Below are positions 1 through 12,107 of a DNA stretch of 64,000 nt, in pieces. The DNA lies in the NCBI GenBank assembly GCA_002914845.1, contig JXTC01000168.1:388577-452576 (forward strand), written 5' to 3'. Numbering within the stretch: the first letter of the stretch is position 1; each line of letters starts with the position of its first letter. Origin of the DNA: Trema orientale (Eukaryota; Streptophyta; Magnoliopsida; Rosales; Cannabaceae). The notes beneath the pieces were generated by a model, which searched no databases, was not told the origin of the DNA, and was given only the letters and a program-made list of their open reading frames with translations. The position numbers and the translations under genes were made by a program.

Positions 1-454
1 ACCATCTTTAATATGTTTCTATCTTTATATAAAGAATAGTGCTTTTGACGGTTGCACCCAAATGACTACTTGAGTATGCGTTTGAATTTTTCTTTTATTT
101 CTCGAAAAGTAGCTAAAGTGAACGTAACTACATTATAACATATGATAACGAAAGGCTTTTGTGATCGGCAACCTTCGTATAAAATGACAGTTTTTCGTGA
201 TAGAAACATATTTGGACATTTGACTAATATCAAATTAAATTAGAATTAAGTATTACATATATTTTAGTAAATCTTTTAAAAACATTTGCCCTATAATTTA
301 TCATAACTAGTTAACTACAATAACAATAGTAAATATTGTTACTTTACCACTTACAGCTTTTTTTTTTCCCTTTTTGGTTCTTTCCAGTAAATAAACATAT
401 TCTTGTTCCCATTAATGAAAAATAAATCTATACTCTTTCTAGTAAAAATAAATA
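1..454. other. AT-rich intergenic DNA, nothing recognised
   Basis: No coding frame of note and no repeat structure that I can delimit. The last nine bases (446-454, AAATAAATA) are the left target duplication of the following MITE. Confidence 0.6.
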
Positions 455-625
455 GGGCGCGTCTATAGTAGGGGCGTCCCTACGTAGGGCCCTGTCTATA
501 CACCATTGGATGGAAATCTGTGTATAAATAGATTCTCCACAGATTCCCGTTATTCTCCACAGATTCCCATCCAACGGTGTATAAGGGGTGGCCTTACGTA
601 GGGGCGCCCTACTGTAGCCCTCCCC
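455..625. mobile_element. MITE family A, copy 1 (Mutator-like, 9-bp TSD)
   Basis: A 171-bp element that is nearly palindromic. The left end GGGCGCGTCTATAGTAGGGG is matched in inverted orientation by the right end ...CTACTGTAGCCCTCCCC. The core holds two inverted CACAGATTCCC-type blocks. Perfect 9-bp direct repeats AAATAAATA flank it (446-454 and 626-634). A 9-bp duplication with long inverted ends fits a Mutator-like MITE. There is no coding capacity. Sister copies lie at 1165, 15862 and 29944. Confidence 0.85.
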
Positions 626-1164
626 AAATAAATAAATTTTGAAGTGATAATCCTTCCCTAGGGGCTGGGAATGTTAAGCTTGGAGATGACTACTCTTCAT
701 TCTACAACGTATCAAGTCGGGATTGGTTATTATGTTGAGCTCTAAATCGGTTCCAACATAGACAATGTCATGAATCTGACTATACATATGCCATATGAAC
801 GTCTTTTTTATTTTGACAAATTACAAAAAAAAAAAAAAATTGGACGACAGTACATTCACAGAAAAATGATGAGATATATTTTCAATTTAAGGAGGAACTA
901 GTAATTCAAAAAAAAAAGAAAAAAAGAAGAGGAACTAGTCATTAAAAGTAAAACGGTCTTTCCTCCTTTTTCTTATAATTTTGATTTTGGAGGTTAAAAG
1001 CGTATATATTAAGGTTATTAATCCTTAATAGATCGAAAATAGAATGAAAATTATGAAAGTGAATTTCTTTCCTTTTTATTCATGTGTTTGCTTATTTATT
1101 TGAAGCACATTATTTTTTAGAATCCCTTCGCATAGTTAAATTTTGAAAGGATGATTTAATTTTT

Positions 1165-1336
1165 GGGCGCGTCTACAGTAGGGGCGCCCCTACGTAGGGC
1201 CCTGTCTATTCACCGCTGGATGAGAATCTGTATATAAATAGATTCTCTACAGATTCCCGTTATTCCCCACAGATTCCCATCCAACGATAATTAAGGCATG
1301 ACCCTACGTAGGGACGCCCCTACCGTAGCCATCCCC
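1165..1336. mobile_element. MITE family A, copy 2 (9-bp TSD)
   Basis: This 172-bp copy has the same orientation and architecture as copy 1, with GGGCGCGTCTACAGTAGGGG at the left and CCGTAGCCATCCCC at the right. It is flanked by TTAATTTTT on both sides (1156-1164 and 1337-1345). The internal CACAGATTCCC blocks are conserved. Confidence 0.85.
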
Positions 1337-1419
1337 TTAATTTTTTATTTTTTCTCATTACTCTTTAAATCCATTCTCATTCCCTTTTTTTTTATTACAG
1401 ATCAGTGAACATACTCTTA

Positions 1420-2001
1420 GGGCATGTTTGGTGCGCCGTATTGTATTGTGATGTATTGGATTGTATTGTATTGTATTGTATTGTATTATTCTATTACAGT
1501 ACTATGTTTGGTTTTGCATTTGTATTAGGATATTGTATTAAAAAATTAATTTTGAAAAATATCATTTTTGAAAATTTACTTAGAAAAATACCATTTTCAA
1601 AAAATATTTAGAAAAATACCACTTGTAAAATTACCACTTTTAAAAAAATTATTTATGAAAAAATCACTTTTTAGATATATATTTAGAAAAATACACTTTT
1701 AAAAATTTATTTAGAAAATACCACTTTTAAAAAGAATAAAGTGATGTGAAAGAGAAAGTGATGAGAGAGAAATTAAGAACAGAATAAGAGAAGAGAGTGA
1801 GTATTGTATAATACTACATTAAAGTTAAAATTATGTAATATAGTGTAATACATATTTTTTATTCTGTATTAGATAATACTCTCCGTATTGTATTAAATTT
1901 TGATATCGTATTAAATAATACAATACAAAAACATAACCAAACACAGTATTAAGTTTAATTAATACAATACAGAGTCCTTATACAGTGTACCAAACATGAC
2001 C
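1420..2001. mobile_element. Tourist/PIF-Harbinger-like non-autonomous element
   Basis: The left end GGGCATGTTTGGTGCGCCGT and the right end ...GTGTACCAAACATGACC form imperfect terminal inverted repeats. TTA trinucleotides directly flank both ends (1417-1419 and 2002-2004), the target preference of PIF/Harbinger elements. Subterminal GTATT pentamers run in tandem near the left end, with AATAC runs near the right end. The short open frame at 1405-1611 is low-complexity TTGTA/TATTG repeat and is not a gene. Confidence 0.75.
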
Positions 2002-3143
2002 TTAATGTGTATTATCTACCGTTGTACATGGAATTATATTACATTTCTATTAAATTATTAATTGAAATTTATTACATTAATGTGTGTAGACAAGTGAATC
2101 ACATGCACACGCGTGTGCTTCTTTATTTAAGAATAGTTGTTGCAAAATTGTAAGTAGGACTCCTATGTTCAATTTGCATTTCAGAATGTATAAAAAATCA
2201 ACACGTCTTAAATATGCAATAAATGCAAAAGAAAAACTGTGAAATTATTTTCTCAATTTTTATGTCATTTGTATAAACTTTACATCCATTATGTGCAAAG
2301 CTTATTCATCAAATTTCAAAAGACAATTTAATAGAATATATACAAACCTTGACATTAGGGGGAAATAAACTGAAGGTACCCGAACCCTTTATTTTATTTA
2401 TTTATTTATTTTTTGACTTGGCACAAAACTTTTTGTTTGTTTTTTACTTGGTACAATACCCATATTAGAAAAATGTAAAAAAAAAAAAAAACAATATTAG
2501 GGAGAAAAGAGTACAAAATAGCCTCAAACAAAAAAAGAAAAAAAGAGTACAAGAGGATCACTTTAATCATATGCAACTCTCTTTTTTTTTTTCAAGCAAA
2601 AAACATTTTTTATACCTAGTTTATTATTAATAAAGTAATTTTCTAAGTTGCGTTACTATTTCCAAGCTAAAAAGTGTAAATCATACTTTGGCAGGGAGCG
2701 AAGAGTATGAATTGGAGCGCCGGTAGCTGCTCTTTCCAAAGTAAAGGTTTTACTATTTTCGGTGGTTAAATATTAAATATTAAGGGAAAAAAAGAGTTTT
2801 CCATGGTAGCCCTTTAAAATTATTAAATCTCCGTAATCTTCGGTAACACCTGCTAATTCCAAAAATAAAAAAAATAAATGTAAATCAAGAAAAGGTGAAA
2901 AAAAAACTAGACAGACTGAGATTGAGATCTCTTCTGGTGAAGGTCAATGCTCCTTTTAACATTTTCTTTATGTTTTTTTCTGAAACTTTGTCTGTAAAAT
3001 ATCGGAAATTTTCTTTTTTTTTTTTTTCTTGAATCTTTTTTGAAGAAAAAACCATCACAGTTTCACTTTCTGGGCTTCAGTTATTTTGTTCTCTTATATA
3101 CAGGAGCTTAAGAATTTTTATATACAAAAATAAAACCGTAGGA
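2002..3143. other. Intergenic DNA upstream of the MLO gene
   Basis: AT-rich with long A and T runs and no recognisable gene or element. It should contain the MLO promoter. TATA-like strings occur near 3095 and 3119, but none can be tied to a start site from sequence alone. Confidence 0.5.
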
Positions 3144-3350
3144 AGAGAGAGAGAGAGAGAGCATTGGTTTTGAATCGGCTGAAGTGTGTTTCAAGGGAGA
3201 TCCAAACTGCATGTGGTGCCTCTCGTGAGACTTTTGTTGTTTCAGGGCTCTTTGTGGTTTTGTTTCTGACAATGTGAACAAGGTTTGTAAAGGCTCTAAA
3301 TAACAGAGGGTACAGACTAAAACACTCCCAGAGAGCTTTTTAGACAGAGA

Positions 3351-3383
<33 letters not shown>
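3144..3383 (+). repeat. GA microsatellites in the presumed MLO leader
   Basis: Two GA-dinucleotide tracts (about 3144-3161 and 3345-3383) lie 500-750 bp upstream of the MLO start codon. GA/CT tracts are common in plant 5' leaders and core promoters. Which of the two this is cannot be settled without transcript ends. Confidence 0.7.
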
Positions 3384-3769
3384 GCAGTTTAAGTATTTGC
3401 CATATTCGGGGAAGTGGACAACTTGTTCCGTGAACCTTTTTATAGGGGTAGTTCTTGTTTCGGGTTCCGGGAATGGTATAGTTCATTTTTGTGGAGTTTA
3501 CTAAAAACATTTTTATCAGTTTCTGGTAACCATTCCAATCAGGTGAAAGTTCCTTACTTGAGTTGGTTTCTCTTTTCTGATTCTTAGGATTAGATTTGGG
3601 AGTACTGAAGATTTTCTCAAGAAACACTGTTGAGTTCACACTTGTGATGCTTTGTTTTTGTATTCGAGTTCAGATAATGGAGATGTAGAGAACCCATAAT
3701 TTGTTTTTTTGGCCTAGTTTGTATCAGTTGATGGGGTGAGAGTCAGAATATAGGAATGAGTTTTGGGTG

Positions 3770-3828
3770 ATGCTCATTTTGCTATGTGGTTTCTCAACTT
3801 TTGGTTCTCTTATGTAATTGAGGGTTAG
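3770..3828 (+). promoter_or_regulatory. Overlapping short upstream ORFs before MLO
   Basis: Two overlapping upstream reading frames end just before the MLO start: 3770-3817 (15 codons plus stop) and 3784-3828 (14 codons plus stop). Shorter start-stop units occur at 3211-3228 and 3272-3277. If this stretch is transcribed and not spliced out, scanning ribosomes would meet several AUGs before 3899. That would be expected to lower or regulate MLO translation. The frames are seen directly; their use is inference. Confidence 0.4.
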
Positions 3829-3898
3829 GCCTTTTTTTCTGGGATTGAGTTGAGAGAAGGAAAAAGTTTGCAGTGTTTGAGGAGGGGATTGTGTAAAA

Positions 3899-6800
3899 AT
3901 GGCAGAAAATACAAAAGAAATGCGATCTTTGGCCTTGACTCCAACATGGTCTGTTGCTACTGTCTTGACAATCTTCGTTGCAGTTTCTTTGCTTGTGGAA
4001 CGCTCGATCCACCGTTTGAGCTCTGTAAGTGCTACTCTTAACGCTTAGAACCTGAGTTGTTTTCCCAAGTGGGGGGTTACTATGCTTAAAATATGCTTGT
4101 TAGTGGGAAAAGCAAAAAGAAGTATTAGACCTGTCTAATAAAGTTTCAATACTACTGAGGCTGCCATTGTCGTTTTGAGGAAGTTAAGTTTGTTTTGATC
4201 TCTTTTGGTTGTTTAAAGAGAAAAAGTTAAAAGCTGTTTAGGAAATTCAATTTAACCTTGACGGGATTTAATTTTGCAATTTGTCATACAGTTCACAAAA
4301 AGTTGAATGCGTTTAATTTTGTTCTTCAAGTTTTCCATACATCTAATGTGCAAGTGCAACCCAGTATTTAGGATGACCTTTATCATTATTATTATTTTTT
4401 ATTTTTTATTTTTTATCTTGCTAGCTCTTGGGTGGATTACTGTTTCTAGTTTCATATGTGATCACTTTTTTCACAAGTTCGTATATTTGATTTCAATGAA
4501 ATACCTGTACGAATTTTATTCCGAGTATACTGTTGTTTCAGTGGTTGCGGAAAACTAATCGAAAACCTTTGCTTGAAGCAGTGGAGAAAATGAAAGAAGG
4601 TATCTGACCTATTGTTTGCAACCATGCCAACATTCAAAGAATTTCTTCTGATGTGTGGTTGACTAGTGAACCGATAAAACTAATTTCAATTACTTTAGTG
4701 CTGTTACTAAGTTTTCACTTGTTGATTTATGGTCAGAGTTGATGCTGCTTGGGTTTATCTCTCTGCTTTTAACAGCTACCTCAAGCATGATAGCCAATAT
4801 TTGCATCCCATCGAAGTTTTATGATAGTACTTTTGCTCCATGCACGAGGTCTCAGATTGATGAAGAAAATGAGAATAAGTCATCCCACGAACGGAAACTG
4901 TTGATGTCTACTGTACACTCATTTAGGAGAATGCTGAATGGTTTAAATCAGAATACCTGCAAAAAGGCATGTCCCTTATTTTAAGTTAGAAATTTCCTTT
5001 AGATACTCTTCTTCTTTGCAACAGAAGAAAATTTTCTCTTGTGCTTTGTTTAGCTTTTGGAAAATAATATAAGAAGAAAAGGTGGATACTTAAATATTAA
5101 ATCACTTTTGCGATTTTTTTCCCTTTTCAAAGGACCAAATGGTGCCTTATGGAATGATCATAGTAAAGGAAAGTTCTCTTTGTCAGGGTCATGAGCCTTT
5201 TGTTTCCTATGAAGGGCTTGAGCAGCTGCACCGCTTCATCTTTGTTATGGCAGTAACACATATATCTTACAGTTGCTTAACGATGTTGCTGGCAATTGTT
5301 AAGGTAAGATATAACTTACTATGTTGTAGTAGACCTTCTTGAGAGTTTTGAGCATATTTGAATTTTTCTCAAAAGCCTCTTAGTTCATTTTTGACCAAAG
5401 TACTTGTTTAGTTGTAGGGTTGCAAAAGTCTGAAATAATTATTGCTTGCTTTGGCCTGATTTCACATAATTAGATCATGTACCCATGTAGCTCATAGAAT
5501 GCCATATTAAATTTTGAATTATTCTGTTATGGGTTTGCAAAATTAGCCTTTTGGATGACAGTGGAACCAAGATCATGGCAGAGTTTTTGTATCTTTTGGT
5601 GGTGACCAATCGATTTTTTTGAGTGAATAAAAAAATTACAGCATAAATGAGTTTCCTGCATAAGAACATGCCTGGTTACTCCCCATCAAAAGGACACTGG
5701 TGGAAAAAAAGATAAAGGGGAAAAAACATATGGTTTTCTTGCTCGTTTGAACTCCAGTGAAGATTGAGTGTGTTGGTTTGTATTTCCATGTTTCTTTTTT
5801 TCCTTTCCTGTATTAGTTCAAGAGTTCACATTGCCTTTTACATCTTAAAAAAATGTTCTCCTGCAGATCATATATTATGTTATAATATCAAAACATGCTT
5901 TTGTACACTTAGCATCAGTCATAGAAACTTGGTTCCTCTGAACTTGATGCTTGGCTATGTATTGTAGTGTATCAAGCCTCTGAGTTGCTTTCTGAAGGAA
6001 GTGATGAAACTATGTTTGTCTTTGTTGCTTCCTACTTTATGTTAAAAACTAGAGAATGGGCGCTTCAATATTATCCTAATTTTAGCATGTTGTTTTATGA
6101 TGTAACCTTGTCCAGATTCACAGTTGGAGAGTATGGGAGGATGAGGCTCAGATGGACCAACATGATTCATTAACTGGTAAGCTTTAATGTATTGTGTGGA
6201 AGAACAAGTTATAATCAATTTAATTTTTCCTTATGTTATTTAATCTTTATTGATCGAGGATTCATGTCCCAATCATGGATCCTGGACAGTATATTGTTTT
6301 ATCTGTAATCTGTGGAGAAATATTCGGTGTTAGAATTTTTGTAAGCCTGACATTTTCTACTCTAGTAAGATTTTAGATAGAAAAGCTACTATATTCATGG
6401 CTATGGAAAGTAGGATTGTCCACACTCCACAGGGCAGTACAGAAATTGTAAAGGAGAGAGTTGTAGGAAACTGAGCAAAAATTTCTTGGGAAGAGGATTT
6501 TCTGGCTAGTTTTCTAGCAGTATAAACAGGCCTAATGGAATTTTAAGCAGTCTCAGATGGTTCTTTGGTTATCGATAAGAAGCAGCATTATGAAGTCACA
6601 TGGAAGCTTGCATTCACTTTCCTTCTCTCAAGTGACAACTGATAAGTGATACTTTGAAGTTTCAACTCTGATTATATGTTCATTAAGAAGGGGGGAGAAA
6701 GTACAAGTTAAGAAGAATAATGGTCGAACCAAAAACCAGAATAAGTTCAAACATGAATGTACTATATTTCAACTAGTTAAATATGTACTACCATTTATTT

Positions 6801-9800
6801 ACATGCTGAGCTATGTATTTCAGCATATTTATGATGTATGGACTTTGGAGCACAATGTGCTTGCAATGCTGTTTCTTGCTTTATTAAAATATATTCTTTA
6901 ACAGAAATCACGAGGCAGTTGACAATGCGGAGACAATCAACCTTTGTCAAAGTCCATACGTCAAATCCTGTGGTAAAAATTTTTCAGCAGAAAGAAAATC
7001 CTGAGGTCAAAAGTAGTTTTCTCATCTGGTTGGTAAGTATATTCCTGTTAACACTATTCACTTGTTGCCTCCATTCTCTTTTATGTTCTAAATACTCTTA
7101 CTGGTTATCCAAGATATTAGAGAGGAAGAAAGCTCGTACGATCTTTTATCCCTCTAGAGTTGGTAATAAGCTTAGCCCATTGATTTTATAACTTGTGCTG
7201 AAGTTACGGATTTTGTCTTACAGACATGTTTCTTTCGACAATTTGGGCGTTCAGTGGTTCGTGCTGATTACTTAACATTGCGGAAGGGTTTCATTATGGT
7301 ATGCAATGCTATACTTCAGGAAGTACCATTGTTTTACTTTATCTTTCCTTTTTACAGAGTTTCATTTGGTTTGAGCTGGTCCTTACATCATTATATGTAT
7401 TCCTAAACTGTGTGCGGTTTGTTTGTGAAATAATTGTGATATTACATAAGGTAAGGCAAACTTATACGTCATCTAGAATGTTGTGAAAATAAAGTGACAA
7501 ACTATGTAATTATTAGGTTTCAGTGGTGCCATTCCTTCACTGAGATCTGAAATATTTATGTTGCATTGGAATCATCTACAGCCCTTTTATAAGCAGCAAC
7601 TATTTTGACCAGTTTTATATACATTTTTATATACATCTATATATTTATACCATAAATATTTCAATTTATCTTTGTATATTATATATACATAAATTATACT
7701 TTATGTTAGTATCTCATCATGTTTCCATCATTAATGTGTTCTTGAGGCAGTATTTTACATAATTTTCTCCTGATATTGTTGAGAATAGCGGTCTGACTTC
7801 GTGCTTTATGAAGACTCACTGTTCCCTTTTCTTTTTTTTTTTTCCCCTCTTTTTCCTGGTTTGTTGCAGAATCACAACCTCACACTAAGATATGATTTTC
7901 ACAGCTATATGATTCGATCCATGGAAGAAGAGTTCCAAAGGATAGTTGGTGTGAGGTAACCAACAGTCTTCTCTGTATCTATGGCTAGTAGTTTCTGCTA
8001 AGGCATTGCGACAAAAAAGTCATTAATAGCTTTCGATCTATGATAATCTTATTAGCTGTCTAATAAATAATCTTATTAGCTATCTAATAATTCACTATGA
8101 AACACAGATTTCAAAGGAGGAGTAAACTATTCTAGCCCACTTTGCTAAACTAGTGTTGACTGTCATTCAACACTCTTCTAGAGTTTTGGTAGCGTCCTCA
8201 TTTGATGGAAATCAACTTAGTTCTTTCTTTTTGTTTAAGCCTTTTGGGCTAAATGTTTGATTATAATTTGCATAATATGGTATTCATTTAGTTTTGCTTC
8301 TTTTATTGCAAAGACTGCTGGCATATGTACGTTCTATATGATAAAAGACAAACCATTGTGGGTAAACTTCTTGTCACTTTCTAAATTGAAATAGAACCAT
8401 TCCCACCGTTGAACATAAGTTTTGAAAAATGATATAATTTACAAGCCTTTTGTATATTTAATTGAGATACTGTCCTCAAACTCCCTCATACTTATTCTGA
8501 TGCATAAAAAATCCTGTTAGTTTAATGTGTGCTTACCTCTCGGGAAAAAAAAAAAAAAAAAAAAAAAAAATCCATCACCAATTCAATTTTCTAGGACAGT
8601 CTCGTCAATAATCACTAATTTCTGTCCTTGAATGTTATTACTTATTGGCATATTATATGAGAAGATAACAGCTAATGTTATCTCTTTGTTTAACATTGTG
8701 CAGTGGTCCGTTATGGGGATTTGTTGTTGCTTTCATGCTGTTTAATATAAAGGGTATGACATAGTATTAAAATGAGGCCTTAAATAGATGTTCATATATT
8801 ATTGTAATTGCAGTTTTGTTAATATTCAAGTTGTGCTCTCTAGTTAATCTTTCTATTCTGTCCTGTTTTTGTTTTATTGTTATTATTGTTTTTAGTTATT
8901 ATATAATCATATTTCTATTCTGTTGGTTATATATTTCTTGCATCAGTCAATAATTTGCTCACATTAGACTCTACTTGGCCTGATTTTTTCCCCCCCTGTA
9001 CCTGTTATAATAGGATCTAATCTCTACTTCTGGATTGCAATCATTCCAATTGCAGTAAGTTTGGATATCTTTCTTTTCTCTTTTAGTGGTTTTTGACATC
9101 ATCTATTTTGGATTCAAGTACGTAAGGTGCGAGCACAACCGTAACTTGAATAACCAACTAAACTACATATTCAAATGTTATTCCAGAAGGTATATTGCAG
9201 CCATGATCACCTTTTTAAAATAATTTTTCTTTGTCCATATTTTCACATTGCAGCTAGTTCTTCTGATAGGCGCCAAGCTGCAGCATATTATTGCAACCCT
9301 GGCGATAGAGAATGCTGGTTTAACTGAATTTTATGGAGAAAAGCTGAGACCGCGGGACGATCTTTTCTGGTTCAAGAAGCCAGAACTTCTGTTGTCCCTG
9401 ATCCATTTTATTCTATTCCAGGTCAGCTATGGTGTCTATGATGCGTCCACTGGGTTTTTACTTTTATTGTTACTGTTGGTACAAGTTGACCAGTCCTCTG
9501 ACAAGTTTTAGTGGAGAACTAATAAGATTTTACTTTTTCCTTTTCGTTATTTGCTCTTTTTGCAGAACGCATTTGAACTGGCTTCGTTCTTTTGGTTTTG
9601 GGTACTTGCTTGTCCTTGTATAGATTGCTAATCACATTAGAGCAGAAATGATTCTCTTTTGGGTTAAAAGTTGTGCAGCGTGTGTAATTTGACTAAGTTT
9701 TCTACATTAATTTGATTGCAGTGGCAATTTGGTTACAATTCTTGCTTCATTCAGAATCATTTGCTCGTGTATTTTAGGCTGATTTTGGGGTATGCAGGCA

Positions 9801-10634
9801 ATTCACATCATGTCTCTATGAACTTGATAGACTATAAAAATTCAATTGTGGTCATCACATGTTTGCACTTGTAGGTTTGCTGGGCAGTTTCTTTGCAGCT
9901 ACAGTACCTTGCCACTGTATGCACTGGTAACTCAGGTATGATTAAATGCATATGGTTATGGTGAATGTTTTTAAGATATGAGAGAAGTTGGAAGACTAAG
10001 TATCTATCAACTGTCCTGGAATAGTAAAGTCTATGGTCAACCATTTCGGGCAGGAGGGCTTCTACTATCAAACTACATCTAAACCTTTGCAAAAGGGGGA
10101 AAAAAATCTGATTGCAGCGAGTGAACAATCTGGATGCATAGAAATGTCTTTTTGTACTGCATGTCTGTTTTTGCTGGAAAGTTTGGTTATTTGCTGCTAC
10201 AATTCTCAGCTACCAGAGTTCTAACTTTGATCACTTTTTTTCCCCAGATGGGAACAAATTATAAGGCCGCCCTTATTCCACAGAGAATAAGGGAGACAAT
10301 TCACGGATGGAAAAAGGCAGCTAGAAGAAAAAGAAGGCTTGGAATGTTCAATGACGATGCGACGGTACACACAGATACAAGCACAGTGATCTCAGTTGAG
10401 GAATACGATGATCAGTATCTTGATAACCCAGAAACCATCACAAGTACAGGTACTGAAATAGAACTGCAACCAGCTTCTATTGTCCCAAGCACTGTGGTAC
10501 TTGCTAATGAAACATCAAGTAGGATAGGTTCGCCCCTTCTTCGGCCATGTACTTCAGTACCTTCATCTGTTACGTTGAACTTTGAGAAGAATGATACTCT
10601 GAGATCTGCTTCAATGCCGACAAGAAGAGAATGA
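3899..10634 (+). CDS. MLO11-like: MLO-like seven-transmembrane protein, clade I (MLO4/11/14-like), 15 exons
   Basis: Exons: 3899-4024, 4542-4599, 4737-4966, 5187-5303, 6116-6176, 6905-7032, 7224-7298, 7870-7955, 8704-8753, 9014-9054, 9254-9421, 9566-9601, 9722-9789, 9875-9935, 10248-10634. They join in frame to 563 codons plus stop, a normal MLO length. The N-terminus has the family [12 protein letters not shown] first membrane segment followed by [12 protein letters not shown]. Conserved stretches include [56 protein letters not shown] and FASFFWFWWQFG-type segments. From about residue 436, [11 protein letters not shown] and a basic [10 protein letters not shown] stretch form the calmodulin-binding region. 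MLO proteins are plasma-membrane proteins implicated in calcium signalling; clade I members act in root touch and tropic responses in Arabidopsis. Intron 3 has a GC donor. Residues around the NPVVK...NPEVK pair (exon 6) look like a local duplication. All other introns are GT-AG. Confidence 0.93.
8548..8570 (+). repeat. Poly-A tract in MLO intron 8
   Basis: An uninterrupted run of more than 20 A inside the intron between exons 8 and 9. It is probably a slippage-prone microsatellite or an old retroposon tail; I see no retroposon body next to it. Confidence 0.6.
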
Positions 10635-11177
10635 ATAGTACACAAATTGACAACGATGATGAAGAAGAGAAAACTGCAATTCACATATGTAGCTAGTCAC
10701 CTACATCAATGATATCCGGATTCAGAAAGTACTAGAAAGGAAGTTGTATTTGTTTAAGCTAATTCAGAACTATCAAGCTTTCCTCGTGCTTTCTAATATT
10801 TGCATGAAGGATACAAGTGAATATGATATTCTCGATATGTAAGTTGTAACATAATTCGCTAGTAGTATATGAACTTTCCTTGTAATTCTTGAAACATTTT
10901 CAAATCACGCAGAACAACTAGAAACACAGAATTTCAGACCTGAACGTGGTTGATATAGAAATAGAAATGTTAACAAGAAGCGGATGCCTTGGCAGTTAAG
11001 GCAGTGAAGATGCGACAATCGCGAGCTTGATATAAGTGTATATTTAAAATAAGACAAAAATATTGGTCCCATCCATGAACTTCATTTGAAGGATGTACAA
11101 GATAAGTCTTATTTTTGAGGACTTCCTTATTAGTTAAATATCAGTATTTATACTTTTGTTACATGCTGCTGGGTAGT

Positions 11178-12026
11178 TTAGTGATGATTCATTTGAACCT
11201 GTGGGGTCGTCATATCTTGAGCAGAGCCAACATGGGCCCCATTGTCGGGCATCTGATGGCCCGGCGATGAGTGCTCTGGGGTTTCAGTGTTGGGCTTGTT
11301 TTGTGTGGCTCCTGACTTGTCTGAGGCATGAGATTGAGATTGAGCAGCTTCAGTGGCAGTGGAGTGATGGCCATCATGTTTGATGTCCTCGCCAACGCCA
11401 TTCGCTCCAGACCCGGGAAACCCACCACCACCATTGACGGGTGGATAAGGGTAATAGGGAGGCACAGGATTAGGAGGATTAAAGGGAGGCACAGGATAAT
11501 AGGGAACTGGAGTAGGATAATATGGAGGCACAGGCACTGGCACTGGCACTGGCACTGGATTATTACGAGGAGGATAATAAAAATTGCAACCCTGGTATCC
11601 ACAGTCACCACCCCCGCCCGACCCGCCTCCATAACCGTACCCGCTCCCGGACCCCCCAGACCCACCACCGGACCCGTAGCCGGACCCTCCCCCGGAACCA
11701 CCCCCGGACCCGAATCCAGAACCTGACCCCGAACCAAACCCACTTCCGGATCCAGACCCGAATCCGGAACCAAACCCGAAGCCGGATCCAGACCCGAATC
11801 CTGAACCCGAGCCAAACCCGAAGTCGGCAACCAAACCGGAAACGAGGCCGCTTTTGTCCGGTTGAGTCATCTGGTGGAGCCCATCCATGCCTGAGGGAGG
11901 AGAGACATGTTGTTCTCTGATTTCAGAGGCGGGGGCAGTCGGTGGGACCCTCGAGGCGTGGATGAAGCTGGTTAAGCAGAGAAACGCCATGAGAGCTAAC
12001 TTGAAGCCACATCTTAAAGCGGCCAT
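11178..12026 (-). CDS. Secreted glycine-rich/proline-rich cell-wall-type protein
   Basis: A single exon of 282 codons starting at 12026. An in-frame ATG at 12101 lies upstream of the start site implied by the TATA box at 12108-12115, so the internal Met is preferred. That Met also opens a clear signal peptide (MAALRCGFKLALMAFLCLTS...). Domain order: signal peptide 1-24; short variable region 25-67; glycine-rich GFGSGSG repeats about 68-140; a CGYQGC motif near 142-147; a Pro/Tyr/Val block with PVPVPVPVPPYYP repeats about 155-195; a hydrophilic His/Ser/Gln-rich tail to 282. Glycine-rich proteins with signal peptides are usually structural components of cell walls. The VPVP/PYYP block recalls hydroxyproline-rich wall proteins but lacks SPPPP extensin motifs. 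The gene is much more GC-rich than its surroundings and is convergent with MLO, about 540 bp apart. A precise family is not recognised. Confidence 0.8.
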   Translation of the reverse strand: MAALRCGFKLALMAFLCLTSFIHASRVPPTAPASEIREQHVSPPSGMDGLHQMTQPDKSGLVSGLVADFGFGSGSGFGSGSGFGFGSGFGSGSGSGFGSGSGSGFGSGGGSGGGSGYGSGGGSGGSGSGYGYGGGSGGGGDCGYQGCNFYYPPRNNPVPVPVPVPVPPYYPTPVPYYPVPPFNPPNPVPPYYPYPPVNGGGGFPGSGANGVGEDIKHDGHHSTATEAAQSQSHASDKSGATQNKPNTETPEHSSPGHQMPDNGAHVGSAQDMTTPQVQMNHH

Positions 12027-12107
12027 GTTTGAGGTTGTAGTTTTTTTTTTTTCTCTTTTGAAGCTTTTGTTGCTGCTTTTGCATGGTTTGGTTAAGGACA
12101 TGAGCTT

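Noticed and set aside
9832..10128. 98-codon minus-strand frame
   Set aside because: It overlaps MLO exon 14 and intron 14 in antisense and has no family resemblance.
11210..11830. 206-codon minus-strand frame overlapping the glycine-rich gene
   Set aside because: It is the shifted frame of the same repeat, has no signal peptide and resembles no family.
11328..11920. Two 132-codon plus-strand open frames rich in His/Trp/Arg and Arg/Thr/Pro
   Set aside because: They are the antisense of the GGx and PVPV repeats of the minus-strand glycine-rich gene; repeats keep all frames open.
12026..12101. N-terminal extension of the glycine-rich protein from the ATG at 12101
   Set aside because: The extension is Lys/Ser-rich, would bury the signal peptide, and lies upstream of the start site implied by the TATA box at 12108-12115.
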